A stretch of 58,116 nt of DNA from Sphingomonadaceae bacterium (GTDB lineage Bacteria > Pseudomonadota > Alphaproteobacteria > Sphingomonadales > Sphingomonadaceae), in contig JANYEY010000080.1 in NCBI GenBank assembly GCA_025359685.1, positions 1-58,116 of the forward strand, read 5' to 3'. The position numbers and the translations under genes are program-made. This document shows positions 8,354-18,477 of the stretch, in pieces. How positions within the stretch are numbered: position 1 is the stretch's first letter; every line of letters begins with the position of its first letter. The notes under the pieces are model-generated. The model ran no database searches. It worked only from the letters and a program-made list of their open reading frames with translations, and had not been told where the DNA came from.

Positions 8354-8863
8354 TCAGTTCGAGGTCACCTCGGGCTTTACCTCAACCTGTGCGGCGGTCA
8401 CCACCTGAGGTGCCGGGCCCCGCGCAATCGCGGCGCTGAGCGACTGTGCGGGCGGGCAGGTCGGGCTGCCGCAAACCTGCTGCAGGTGCGCCAGGTTCAG
8501 CTTGGCTTTCTCCACCGCACCCTTTTCGACCAGCGCTTCGCCTTCCCCGGCGATGGCGTACTGGTTGCTGGGATCGAGCTTCAGCGCGACCCGGTAATAG
8601 TGCAGCGCCTTGCCCTGCATGCCCTGCTTGCGCGCGGCTTCCGCAAGATTGAGGTAAATCGCGACGTGCCCCGGCTGGACCGCCAGTGCAGCCTCGAAAT
8701 CGGCGACAGCATCGTCGGTATTTCCTGCGGAGAGCGCGGTGCGGCCCTGCTCGATAAGCGCGGCAGCTCGTGGCTCAAGCGGCGCTGGCGGTGCGCCAAA
8801 CCCGGTGCTGGCAGTCAGAAGGGCGGCCAGCGCAAGCGCCATGGCGGCCGGGGTATAACGCAT
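8354..8863 (-). CDS. Exported tetratricopeptide-repeat protein
   Basis: The 169-residue product starts MRYTPAAMALALAALLTAS with an apparent signal peptide ending near GFGA. It then has at least two TPR-like units (GRTALSAGNTDDAVADFEAA and AIYLNLAEAARKQG...ALHYYRVALKLDPSN, about residues 40-115). AAGGAG sits 6 nt before the ATG at 8863, fixing the start. A longer ORF upstream (to 9259) overlaps the methyltransferase gene and is rejected. TPRs mediate protein-protein contacts; the partner is unknown. A pair of cysteines near the C-terminus (VCGSPTC) could form a disulfide in the periplasm. It follows the rsmB-type gene by 38 nt. Confidence 0.75.
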   Translation of the reverse strand: MRYTPAAMALALAALLTASTGFGAPPAPLEPRAAALIEQGRTALSAGNTDDAVADFEAALAVQPGHVAIYLNLAEAARKQGMQGKALHYYRVALKLDPSNQYAIAGEGEALVEKGAVEKAKLNLAHLQQVCGSPTCPPAQSLSAAIARGPAPQVVTAAQVEVKPEVTSN

Positions 8864-8901
8864 GATCTGCTCCTTGAGCGTGGGCATTTGTTGCTTCGTT
8901 A

Positions 8902-10074
8902 TCATGGCGAAACAAAACAGGCGATGAAAAACCCGTCGGTTTCGTCGTGCGCCGGGGTCAGCCTGATGCCCCCACCGCGCGCGGTTCCAGCCGGTAGGTG
9001 GAGGCCGCGGGCAGTCCATCCGGAATGCCGCGCGACGAAGGCTTCGGCTTGGTCCGCGCCCTCCTCGTCGAGCAGCGAGCAAGTGACGTAGACCAGCCGC
9101 CCGCCTGACCGGACCAGCCCCGCAGCAAGATTGAGCAGCCGCGCCTGCAAAGCGGTCAGCCGCGCGAGTTCGGGCCCAGAGAGCCGCCAGCGCGCCTCCG
9201 GATTGCGCCGCCAGGTGCCGGTTCCCGAGCATGGCGCATCGACCAGCACGGCATCGCATTTGCCCGCAATGTCGGCCAGCGCCTCGCGCTCGCGGCCGGG
9301 ATCGAGCAAGCGGGTTTCGATGTTCATCGCGCCCGCCCGCTCGGCCCGCGGGCCAAGGCGCGAGAGCCGCGCGCGATCACTGTCCGAAGCGATCAGGCGG
9401 CCCCGGCCGTGCATCGCGGCGGCCAGCGCGAGCGTCTTGCCGCCAGCCCCGGCGCACAAGTCGACCACCGTCTCGCCCGGCTCGGCACCCACCGCCAGGC
9501 AGCACAGCTGCGATCCGGTGTCCTGCACCTCGATCCGCCCCGATTGATACGCGTCCCACTGCTCGACCGGGGTTCCGGGGGCAAAGCGCAAGGCATCAGG
9601 AGCCTGGGTCAGTTCGCCCGCCTGCGGCAAATCCGCCGCGCCGCCTTTGAGGGTGTTGACCCGCAGATCGAGCGGCGCGCGGCCCAGCAATGCCGCCGCT
9701 TCCGCGCCGCCGATGCCGCTCTGGGCAAGCCGTTGTTCAAGCCAGCCCGGCGCGATCCCGCCGCCAGCCGCGCGCTCAGCGAGGTCAATTGGGGCGGGTC
9801 CGTGGTGCGAGCCATCGAATAAGGGCGCAATCACGGGGTCGAGCTCAGCCAGCCGAAGCATCGCCGCGCGGCCACTTTCTGGCACCTCACCGCAGGCGCG
9901 GATCGCACTGTAGACCAGTTCGCGCACCGCGCGGCGGTCACCGCTGCCCATGTAGCGGCGCTGCTTTAACCAGTCGGCGGTGATCCGGTCGGCGCTGGCC
10001 CCCTGCCCGCGCGCCGCAGCAATGATCAGGTCGAGCAGCTCGATGGCCGATTGGACCCGGGCGGCGGGGGTCAC
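8902..10074 (-). CDS. RsmB-family 16S rRNA (cytosine-5) methyltransferase
   Basis: The 390-residue protein has an N-terminal NusB/RsmB-like helical region (about 1-130) and a C-terminal NOL1/NOP2/Sun SAM-methyltransferase domain. Visible motifs are VDLCAGAGGKTLALAAAM (SAM binding), VDAPCSGTGTWRRNPE (motif IV with Pro-Cys) and YVTCSLLDEEG (motif VI with the catalytic Thr-Cys). By family it should make m5C in rRNA; the exact site (C967-like) is inferred. The start codon is GTG (10074-10072), immediately adjacent to the guaB stop with no gap, so the two genes probably form one transcript. Full-length E. coli RsmB is about 40 residues longer. Confidence 0.88.
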   Translation of the reverse strand: MTPAARVQSAIELLDLIIAAARGQGASADRITADWLKQRRYMGSGDRRAVRELVYSAIRACGEVPESGRAAMLRLAELDPVIAPLFDGSHHGPAPIDLAERAAGGGIAPGWLEQRLAQSGIGGAEAAALLGRAPLDLRVNTLKGGAADLPQAGELTQAPDALRFAPGTPVEQWDAYQSGRIEVQDTGSQLCCLAVGAEPGETVVDLCAGAGGKTLALAAAMHGRGRLIASDSDRARLSRLGPRAERAGAMNIETRLLDPGREREALADIAGKCDAVLVDAPCSGTGTWRRNPEARWRLSGPELARLTALQARLLNLAAGLVRSGGRLVYVTCSLLDEEGADQAEAFVARHSGWTARGLHLPAGTARGGGIRLTPAHDETDGFFIACFVSP

Positions 10075-11598
<1,524 letters not shown>

Positions 11599-13092
11599 CT
11601 AGGGGCGCTGCGGCACTTTCTTGGTGTCGCCAAACCAGCGCGCCAGCGCGGTCAGGAAATCGACGTCATCGGCCGCGCCGCCCAGTTCCATTCCGGGCCT
11701 GACCACGTCGCTCGGGCGGTGGTAATCGGTGTCGAAGAAATGTTCGACCATGGCAAGATCGGACCACGAGCTTGAGACCATCACAGCCGGCACATCGTGC
11801 TGCAGCAAAGCCCAGCCGTCCTGCCGCTTGACGTAGGCATTGGCCTTCTCGTCGATCGCGAGCTGCTTCTTCTGCTGCTTGGCCACCGCGGCGATCTGCG
11901 CATCGAGCCGGGTCATGCCGTTGCCGACAATCCCGAACGGGCGACCGGCCGGCGCCAACGCCACGCTGTCGATGTTGAACGCGGCGACGAACTGGGCCAG
12001 CGGGATCGGCGGGTTCTCGGCAAAGGCCTGCGCCCCGAGCAAGCCCAGCTCTTCTCCCGTGGTGGCGAGGAAATAGACGTCGCGGTCAAGCTGCGGGCCT
12101 TTGGAGAGCCGCCGCGCAACCTCGATCAAAACCGCCAGCCCGCTCGCATTGTCGATCGCACCGTTGCAGATTAGGTGCTCGGCCGGCGGCTGGGCGCAAG
12201 TGCCGAAATGGTCCCAATGCGCCACCAGCAGCACCGCGCCCAGTTCGGGCCGCTTGCCTGGCACCTTGCCGATCACGTTGTGCGTGTGGATCCGCGTCTC
12301 GCGACTGGTCGCCTCGAGCGAGACGGTCAGGTCGAGCGGCAGCGGGAAGAATTTCGGATCGGCCGCCGCCGCCTTCAGCATCGCGAAGCTGAATTTCGTC
12401 CCGTTAAGCGCCGCGCTCAGCGCAGAAGCGGAGATGAACGCATCGATGTCGCCGCCCAGTTCAGCCCCGGCGAGCGCATAGCCTTCGCGCTGGCGCGTCG
12501 CGGCAACATGGTCGAGCGAACGATCACCGTCCAAAACGGTAAGCACTCCGGACGCGCCGGCGGCGAGCAACGCATTCTGGCGCTTGCTGTCTTCGCGCCC
12601 GCCATCGAGCAGTACGGCGATCCGGCCAGCCAGCTCAGCTCGCGCCGGGATCACCTCACCGGTGCCGACGAAGGTCATCTGGGCGTTTTCAACGAGGGCA
12701 CGCTTGCCCGAGGTGATCACCAGCACCTGGTCCTGCGGCACGAACACGCGCTTGCCCCGGCGGGTAAATACCGCGCGGCTGGTATCAGGCTGGCGGCCGA
12801 CGAGCGTGACCGGCGCGAACCACGGGTGGCCGGGATCGTTGGTGCCCGAAACCATGCCGAAATCGGACCAGTTCTGGCCAATGTAGCGCAAAGTCTTGGC
12901 TTCGCCTTCGGTACCGGGTTCACGGCCGGTGAAATCGTCGCTGGCGAGCACGGTGATGTGAGTCAGAAGCTGACCGCGCAGGGCGGCGGCTTCCTTGTCC
13001 CGCCGCGAGGCGGCGGCCAGCGGGTCGAGCGTTAGCGATGCGGCGATGAGCCACAGCACTACTCGATTCATCGCTGACAAGAAACGTTTCAT
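11599..13092 (-). CDS. Exported M28-family zinc metallopeptidase
   Basis: From the ATG at 13092 (MKRFLSAMNRVVLWLIAASL) the protein is 497 residues with a signal peptide cleaved near DPLAAASR. The M28 metal-binding residues are visible: VAHWDHFG (His and Asp), NGAIDNASGLAVLIEVA (Asp), ATTGEELGLLGA (Glu-Glu), and a later Asp in AFNIDSVAL. A PA-domain-like insert lies about residues 130-240. The family comprises aminopeptidases and carboxypeptidases; here it likely acts in the periplasm on peptides. ATG at 13071 (MNRVVLW) is an alternative start. It lies upstream of guaB on the same strand. Confidence 0.88.
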   Translation of the reverse strand: MKRFLSAMNRVVLWLIAASLTLDPLAAASRRDKEAAALRGQLLTHITVLASDDFTGREPGTEGEAKTLRYIGQNWSDFGMVSGTNDPGHPWFAPVTLVGRQPDTSRAVFTRRGKRVFVPQDQVLVITSGKRALVENAQMTFVGTGEVIPARAELAGRIAVLLDGGREDSKRQNALLAAGASGVLTVLDGDRSLDHVAATRQREGYALAGAELGGDIDAFISASALSAALNGTKFSFAMLKAAAADPKFFPLPLDLTVSLEATSRETRIHTHNVIGKVPGKRPELGAVLLVAHWDHFGTCAQPPAEHLICNGAIDNASGLAVLIEVARRLSKGPQLDRDVYFLATTGEELGLLGAQAFAENPPIPLAQFVAAFNIDSVALAPAGRPFGIVGNGMTRLDAQIAAVAKQQKKQLAIDEKANAYVKRQDGWALLQHDVPAVMVSSSWSDLAMVEHFFDTDYHRPSDVVRPGMELGGAADDVDFLTALARWFGDTKKVPQRP

Positions 13093-13191
13093 CGCTGAGA
13101 CTTCACACCAAACCTGTCCCATCGCAAGCGTCCGATGAATTGGCGATGACGATCTTCGCTGCAGGTGGCACGAAAGCTACACCGCAGGCGG

Positions 13192-13947
13192 TCATTCGGC
13201 GGTCCAGCCGCCATCCATACTGATGTTCGAACCGGTGATCTGCGCTGCGGCATCGCCGCACAGGAAGGCCGCCATTGCGCCGACATCCGATGGTTGGACG
13301 AACTGCTTGGTCGGCTGGCGTTGCAGCAGCACGTCGTTGATCACCTGCTCGCGGGTCAGGCCGCGCGCGGCCATGGTGCCGGGAATCTGGTTTTCCACCA
13401 GCGGCGTCCAGACATAGCCCGGGCTGATGCAGTTGGCGGTGATCTTGAAGGTGGCGAGTTCGAGCGCCAGCGTCTTGGTCAGCCCGGCCAGGCCGTGCTT
13501 GGCCGAAACATAGGCCGATTTGAACGGCGATGCGGTGAGCGAGTGCGCGCTGGCGGTGTTGATGATCCGCCCCCACCCGGCTGCCTTCATGTGCGGGATC
13601 GCAAGCCGGCAGGCATCGAACGCCGCGGTCAGGTTAAGCGCGATGATCTGGTCCCACATGTCGACTGGGAACTCCTCGACCGGGGCGACGTGTTGCATGC
13701 CCGCGTTGTTGACGAGAACATCGACCGGTCCGGCCCCGGCCATCAGCGCCTCGACCCCCTCACGGTTGGACAAGTCAGCGGGCACATGCTTCGCGCCCAG
13801 TTCCTCGCACAGCGCCGCGATCGCGTCAGCCTCACCAAAACCGGACAGCACTACTTCCGCCCCATCGGCGTGCAGCGCGCGGGCGATCGCCAAACCGATC
13901 CCCGAAGTCGAGCCGGTCACCAGCGCACGTTTTCCGGCAAGGTTCAT
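13192..13947 (-). CDS. bdhA: 3-hydroxybutyrate dehydrogenase (SDR family)
   Basis: The 251-residue short-chain dehydrogenase begins MNLAGKRALVTGSTSGIGLA with the NAD-binding TGxxxGIG motif. It has NNAG at about 85, the catalytic Ser in ASAHSLTASPFKSAY, and YVSAKHG as the YxxxK pair. Signature segments AGMQHVAPVEEFP, ISPGYVWTPLVENQIP and the C-terminal ITGSNISMDGGWTAE match D-3-hydroxybutyrate dehydrogenases. The enzyme interconverts 3-hydroxybutyrate and acetoacetate with NAD+, linking polyhydroxybutyrate or ketone bodies to central metabolism. GGAG lies 8 nt before the ATG at 13947, supporting this start over the one at 13959. It is divergent from the metallopeptidase gene at 14033. Confidence 0.9.
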   Translation of the reverse strand: MNLAGKRALVTGSTSGIGLAIARALHADGAEVVLSGFGEADAIAALCEELGAKHVPADLSNREGVEALMAGAGPVDVLVNNAGMQHVAPVEEFPVDMWDQIIALNLTAAFDACRLAIPHMKAAGWGRIINTASAHSLTASPFKSAYVSAKHGLAGLTKTLALELATFKITANCISPGYVWTPLVENQIPGTMAARGLTREQVINDVLLQRQPTKQFVQPSDVGAMAAFLCGDAAAQITGSNISMDGGWTAE

Positions 13948-14032
13948 ATCCGACTCCAAGTCCCTGATTTATCCGCTATGCAGGTGCCATTGCGGCTGGA
14001 CCCGCTATTGTCCAGCCCACGGAGAAAATCGC

Positions 14033-14902
14033 ATGCGCCTAGACGAATTCGATCCCAACTCGGTCAATGTCGAGGATCAGCGCGGTAGTGGTGGCGGCGG
14101 ATTTCCGGCTGGCCGTGGCGGTCAAGTCGGCTGCGGCACGCTGGTTGTCGCGCTGGTGCTGTCCTACGTGCTGGGCGTCGATCCCGGGCAATTGCTCGGC
14201 GGGCTCCAGCAAGCGGCTCCGCCAGAGCAGACCGGCGCGCCGGCCGCCGGGTCAAACGCCAGCGAAAGCTGCAAGATCGACCAGGCGAGCCTTGAATCGT
14301 GCAACGCGCTGTCCTCGCTCAACAAGACCTGGGCGTCGATCTTTGCTGCGGCCGGCGCCAAGTTCCAGCCGCCCGGACTGGTGTTCTACAGCAACGTGGG
14401 TTCGTCGGGCTGTGGTTCGGCGCAGAGCGCGATGGGGCCGTTCTATTGCCCCGAAGACCAGAAGATCTACCTCGACACGACCTTCTATCAGCAGATGGAC
14501 CAGGAACTGGGCGCCACCGGGCAGTTCGCCCGCGATTACGTGATCGCCCACGAATACGGCCATCACCTCCAGAAGTTGCAGGGCATTTCCGACCAGATCC
14601 GCAGCGCGCAGGAACAGAACCCGCGCGCCGCCAACCAGCTGTCGGTGCGGCTTGAGCTTCAAGCCGATTGTTACGCCGGCGTCTGGGCAGCGAAGAACAA
14701 GGACCGGCTCGACAAGGGGGACATGGAAAGCGGGCTCAACGCCGCCCACCAGATCGGCGACGATACTCTGATGCGCAGCGCCGGGCGCAATCCCAACGAA
14801 GCCTCGTTCACCCACGGCTCCAGCGCGCAGCGGATGGAAGCCTTGCGCCGCGGCATGGACAACCCCGACGACAACACCTGCAACGTCTACATGCAGAAAT
14901 AG
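14033..14902 (+). CDS. Neutral zinc metallopeptidase, YpfJ/KPN_02809 type
   Basis: The 289-residue protein begins MRLDEFDPNSVNVEDQRGSG, then a glycine-rich stretch, one membrane helix (about residues 37-50, CGTLVVALVLSYVLGV), and a periplasmic domain with the zinc motif VIAHEYGHHLQKL (HExxH). Other family segments are FYCPEDQKIYLDTTFYQQM, RLELQADCYAGVWA and FTHGSSAQRMEALRRG. This is the putative neutral zinc metallopeptidase family (Pfam Zn_peptidase). Its substrate is not known. The ATG at 14033 matches the family N-terminus and follows GGAGAA. The longer ORF from 13520 is antisense to bdhA and is rejected. Confidence 0.9.
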   Translation: MRLDEFDPNSVNVEDQRGSGGGGFPAGRGGQVGCGTLVVALVLSYVLGVDPGQLLGGLQQAAPPEQTGAPAAGSNASESCKIDQASLESCNALSSLNKTWASIFAAAGAKFQPPGLVFYSNVGSSGCGSAQSAMGPFYCPEDQKIYLDTTFYQQMDQELGATGQFARDYVIAHEYGHHLQKLQGISDQIRSAQEQNPRAANQLSVRLELQADCYAGVWAAKNKDRLDKGDMESGLNAAHQIGDDTLMRSAGRNPNEASFTHGSSAQRMEALRRGMDNPDDNTCNVYMQK

Positions 14903-14981
14903 GCGCAGGCGGCGGCGGAACGCTTCGGGTGACGGGCCGTTTCCAAGGCACGTCACGTCACCCTGCCAAGCGAGAACCGCC

Positions 14982-15599
14982 ATGCGTCCGATTTTTTCCG
15001 CCCTATTGGGCATCTGCCTGCTCGCGCCCATGCCCGCCGCCGCGCGAGATCAAGGCCAGCCCGCTCCGCCCCGTTCGATCAAGGACAAGGAGCCCAACGC
15101 GGTCGACGTGGTGGCAACCCCGGTCGAGGACCTGGGCCTGCGCGGAGTGAAGATTCCGCCGGTGCTCCAAGCGGCGGTAGCCGATCCATACGACCTTGGC
15201 GGACTGCGCACCTGCGCGCAGCTTTCCGGCGCGGTGAGCGAGCTCGACATGGTCCTCGGCCCCGATCGCGATATCCCCCAGGACCGCGCCGAAAAATTGA
15301 GCGCAGGCCGCGTTGCGCAAGCTGCAGTCGGCACGTTCATCCCGTTTCGCGGGCTCATCCGTGAGGTCAGCGGCGCCAACAAGCGCCAGCGCGCGGTGGG
15401 TGACGCAGTTGAGGCGGGCACCGCACGGCGCTCGTTCCTCAAGGGCTACGGCCAGGCGCGCGGCTGCGCTTACCCTGCGCGCGAAGTGACCCCGGCCGCA
15501 CTCGCCGCGCTCGAAGCGCAGGCCGCCCGCGACAAGGCCGATCGTGAACGGGCCAAGGCCGAGCGCGAACGGGCCGAGGCCGAAAAGAAGAACCGCTGA
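14982..15599 (+). CDS. Small exported protein of unknown function
   Basis: I do not recognise the family. The 205-residue protein has a clear signal peptide (MRPIFSALLGICLLAPMPAAA, cleavage near residue 21) and a mature part with two well-separated cysteines (RTCAQLSG and ARGCAYPA) that may form a disulfide. It ends in a charged helical tail rich in Lys, Glu, Arg and Ala (about residues 170-205). The central segment AAVGTFIPFRGLIREVSGA is mildly hydrophobic. It lies 79 nt after the metallopeptidase gene and 37 nt before the lactate dehydrogenase gene. A periplasmic location is inferred; no function is proposed. Confidence 0.7.
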   Translation: MRPIFSALLGICLLAPMPAAARDQGQPAPPRSIKDKEPNAVDVVATPVEDLGLRGVKIPPVLQAAVADPYDLGGLRTCAQLSGAVSELDMVLGPDRDIPQDRAEKLSAGRVAQAAVGTFIPFRGLIREVSGANKRQRAVGDAVEAGTARRSFLKGYGQARGCAYPAREVTPAALAALEAQAARDKADRERAKAERERAEAEKKNR

Positions 15600-15636
15600 T
15601 CTTTCGCCGCGCGCTGCGGTGCGCTAACGCCGCGCC

Positions 15637-16788
15637 ATGCGGCTCAGCGACTGTCACAATATCGACGATTTCCGCCTTCTGGCGAAGCAGCGGCTACCGT
15701 GGCCGGTGTTCGACTATATCGACGGCGCGGCCGACGACGAGCTGACTAAAGCGCGCAATACCGGCGCTTATGCCCGCGCTGACCTGGTGCCCGACGTGCT
15801 GGCCGGGGTAGCCGAGATCGATACATCGTGCACGATCATGGGCCGCAAGTCCGCGCTGCCGCTGCTGCTTTCCCCGACGGCCCTGCAGCGCGTGTTCCAC
15901 TGGCAAGGCGAACGCGCGGTGGTGCGCGCCGCAGAAAAGTTCGGGCTGTGGTGCGGCATCTCCAGCCTCGCCACGGTGAGCATCGAGGAAGTGGGCGCGA
16001 TGAGCAAAGCGCCCAAGCTGTTCCAGTTCTATTACCACAAGGACCGCGGGCTCAACCGCTCGATGATCGAGCGCTGCCAGGCGGCCAAGTTCGATGCGAT
16101 TGCCCTGACGGTGGATACCATCGTCTCAGGCAAGCGCGAACGCTGCGCCCGCAGCGGCTTTACCTCGCCGCCCAAGTTCACTGCCGCATCGGCGCTGTCC
16201 TATGCGGTCAAACCGCGCTGGGCGCTGGACTACATGTTCCGTGAGAAGTTCGCGCTGCCCAACCTCGACACCCACGTCCGCGAGGGGACTGGTGAAGCAG
16301 TTTCGATCGCGAGCTACTTCAACACCATGCTCGACCAGACGCTCGACTGGAAAATGGCCGAGCAATTGCGCGATGACTGGGGCGGCAAATTCGCGCTAAA
16401 AGGCGTGATGAGCGTGGCCGATGCGCGCCGCGCGGCGGACATGGGCATCGATGCGATCATGATCAGCAACCACGGCGGGCGGCAGCTCGATGGCAGCCGC
16501 AGCCCGTTCGATCAGCTCCCCGAGATCGTCGACGCGGTCGGCGGGCGGATCGAGATCATCTGCGATGGCGGCGTGCGGCGCGGCACCCATGCGCTGAAGA
16601 GCCTGTGCGCGGGGGCCACCGCGGCATCGGGCGGGCGGCTGTACCTGTATGCGCTGGCGGCAGCGGGACAGAACGGGGTCGAGCGTGCGCTGGCGATCCT
16701 GCAGGACGAGTTCCGCCGGGGGATGCAACTGATGGGGGTCAAATCAGTATCCGAACTGACCCCCGACAGGTTGCGCTGGCGCTCCTGA
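15637..16788 (+). CDS. FMN-dependent alpha-hydroxy-acid dehydrogenase (L-lactate dehydrogenase type)
   Basis: The 383-residue protein is a full-length member of the FMN-dependent alpha-hydroxy-acid oxidase family. The active-site segment SNHGGRQLDGSRS carries the catalytic His and substrate-binding Arg. CDGGVRRGTHALKSLCAGA is the FMN-phosphate-binding part. The N-terminal VFDYIDGAADDELT is a typical family start. Bacterial members such as LldD oxidise L-lactate to pyruvate and pass electrons to quinone at the membrane; glycolate or mandelate are alternative substrates. The symbol is withheld for that reason. A cloverleaf-like repeat begins 4 nt after the stop. Confidence 0.87.
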   Translation: MRLSDCHNIDDFRLLAKQRLPWPVFDYIDGAADDELTKARNTGAYARADLVPDVLAGVAEIDTSCTIMGRKSALPLLLSPTALQRVFHWQGERAVVRAAEKFGLWCGISSLATVSIEEVGAMSKAPKLFQFYYHKDRGLNRSMIERCQAAKFDAIALTVDTIVSGKRERCARSGFTSPPKFTAASALSYAVKPRWALDYMFREKFALPNLDTHVREGTGEAVSIASYFNTMLDQTLDWKMAEQLRDDWGGKFALKGVMSVADARRAADMGIDAIMISNHGGRQLDGSRSPFDQLPEIVDAVGGRIEIICDGGVRRGTHALKSLCAGATAASGGRLYLYALAAAGQNGVERALAILQDEFRRGMQLMGVKSVSELTPDRLRWRS

Positions 16789-16791
16789 GAT

Positions 16792-16934
16792 CCTCTCCAT
16801 TTTTGGCGAACGCCACAAATGGGGAGGTGGATCGTCCGCAGGACGAGACGGAGGGGAATTGGCGCGAGCCTCGATACCCCTCCGTCAGTGCTTCGCACTG
16901 CCACCTCCCCATTTGGCTTCGCAAAATGGAGAGG
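16792..16934. repeat. Palindromic intergenic repeat able to fold as a cloverleaf
   Basis: Two arms, 16792-16830 and 16901-16934, share CCTCTCCATTTT and AAATGGGGAGGTGG in inverted orientation and form an outer stem. Inside are three hairpins: TCGTCC/GGACGA (16832-16846), GACGGAGGGG/CCCCTCCGTC (16847-16886), and CAGTGC/GCACTG (16886-16900). A small GGCGAACGCC hairpin (16805-16814) bulges from the left arm. It fills the space between two convergent genes, so it may act as a bidirectional terminator. Similar GGGGAGG-rich repeats are common in sphingomonad genomes, from memory; copy number here is unknown. Confidence 0.75.
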
Positions 16935-16944
16935 ACCTCAGAAC

Positions 16945-18477
16945 CTAATCCAGCTTGGCGATCTGCTCGTCGAGCTGCTTGAGCGCGCTGGCCTTGGCTT
17001 CGGCCGGGATATTGGCATCACCAGCCACTTGATCGCGCGCGACACGTAACGCGGCCAGTGTATGCGTCTTGTCGCCGCCCTTGTTGCACATCACGATCCG
17101 GGTGACGCGGTGTTTGCCGCCCACCACCTGGTCCGAATTGACATTGGTCGCCTGCCCGCCATCGCACGTCGCCATCGCCATGTCGGGCCCGGCCATGCTC
17201 ATCGCCTCCATCCCCGCGCCATCGTGTTGTATCACGATCGTGCGGACCTGGTGCGGCGCGGCGGGAGCGCCGGGGGCCACGGGCGGCATTGGCGGCATGG
17301 CCTGTTCAGCCTCGGCAATGCGCTGGTCGACTTCGGCATCGCTCATCGGCTTGGTGGTCTTAAACACATAGGTGCGGCCGTCGCGGGTGACGGTGCGGGT
17401 GGTCAGCCCGGCCTCATCGCCCATCATCATCGTATGGTCGCCGTGCTTGCCATCGGTCTTGATCATGATCACGCGGGTCTCCACCTGCGGCGCATCCGGC
17501 GGCGTTGGCGCATCGGGCGCGGCGAGCGGCGCGGGCGGCACGGGCGGGGTCGGGGCATCCGACGCCGCGTAAGTGACCGAGGCGGTCAGCGGCAGCGCGA
17601 TGATCCCCGCGCCGATCAGCAGGCGGCCGATCAGGCGGTTGGTCTTGGTCGGTTCGGTCATGGTCAGGCTCCTCAAACGATGGATGATGCTTTTCTCGCC
17701 GAGCACCGGGCAAGCCATCGGCGCGGCCAGGGCAAGGCCCGGATTTTGGCGGTATCCCTTGGCGAAACTGGTGATCAGGCGGGCGTAGTCGGCACGGGCC
17801 TGCAGATCGCGTCCGGCCAACACGCGGGCATCGCACGCCGCCTCCTGATCGCGGCGCAGCGCGCGCCAGCCCATCCACGCGAGCGGGTTGAACCAGTGCA
17901 GCGCGAGCAGCGGCTGCATCGCGAAATTGACCGCGAGGTCATGCCCGGCGTGGTGCTGCAGCTCATGCGCGATGGCGAGATCGCGCGCCGGGATCGGCTG
18001 GCGCATGAACCCGATCGGCAGCGCGACCACTTTGTCAAACACCCCGAAGGCGACCGGCGCGGGGGTAGCAGGGCTTTCGACCAGGCGCACCTTGCCCTGA
18101 CAGCCGATGGCCACCCCGCCGCGCAGCAGGTTGCGCCGCATCGCGAGGTAGGAGCCAGTGCGCCACACTAGGAACAGGACTGCCCCCGCCAGCCACACCG
18201 TCTCAAGCAAAGGGACATAGGCCAAGGCGTCTGACCAAGCGGGGGCTTGCACTGCAGCTGCCGGCGCCGGGGCAAGCGATGCTGCAGTGACCACGATAAC
18301 GTCGCTGGCAGGCTTGGCCGGTAGCACGAGCGGCGGCAGGGCCAGCCGCAGCAGCGGCAGCGCCCACAGCGCATAGGCCAGCCCCGGCCCGAACATGCGA
18401 GCGACCGGGCGGCGAAGCATCAGCACGAGTGCGATCAGCAGCCCGGTGTAAAGTGCGGTATCGGTCAGCCAGCTCAT
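16945..18477 (-). CDS. M56-family membrane metallopeptidase (BlaR1/MecR1-like)
   Basis: The 510-residue protein has several N-terminal membrane helices (about 5-22, 33-50, 90-107) and the zinc motif LAIAHELQHHAGHD (HELQH at 171-175). The family pattern RRDQEAACDARVLAG follows. A further hydrophobic segment near 288-305 precedes a proline/alanine-rich linker and a C-terminal domain of about 200 residues. That domain is not a penicillin-binding sensor like that of BlaR1, so the signal sensed is unknown. By analogy, activation leads to cleavage of the partner BlaI-type repressor. Its ATG overlaps the repressor stop (ATGA at 18474-18477), so the two form one operon. Confidence 0.85.
   Translation of the reverse strand: MSWLTDTALYTGLLIALVLMLRRPVARMFGPGLAYALWALPLLRLALPPLVLPAKPASDVIVVTAASLAPAPAAAVQAPAWSDALAYVPLLETVWLAGAVLFLVWRTGSYLAMRRNLLRGGVAIGCQGKVRLVESPATPAPVAFGVFDKVVALPIGFMRQPIPARDLAIAHELQHHAGHDLAVNFAMQPLLALHWFNPLAWMGWRALRRDQEAACDARVLAGRDLQARADYARLITSFAKGYRQNPGLALAAPMACPVLGEKSIIHRLRSLTMTEPTKTNRLIGRLLIGAGIIALPLTASVTYAASDAPTPPVPPAPLAAPDAPTPPDAPQVETRVIMIKTDGKHGDHTMMMGDEAGLTTRTVTRDGRTYVFKTTKPMSDAEVDQRIAEAEQAMPPMPPVAPGAPAAPHQVRTIVIQHDGAGMEAMSMAGPDMAMATCDGGQATNVNSDQVVGGKHRVTRIVMCNKGGDKTHTLAALRVARDQVAGDANIPAEAKASALKQLDEQIAKLD

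Noticed and set aside
16792..16934. A CRISPR array or tRNA-like gene in the repeat
   Set aside because: There are no regularly spaced direct repeats, and the cloverleaf lacks tRNA consensus such as GTTCNANNC and an acceptor stem of the right size.
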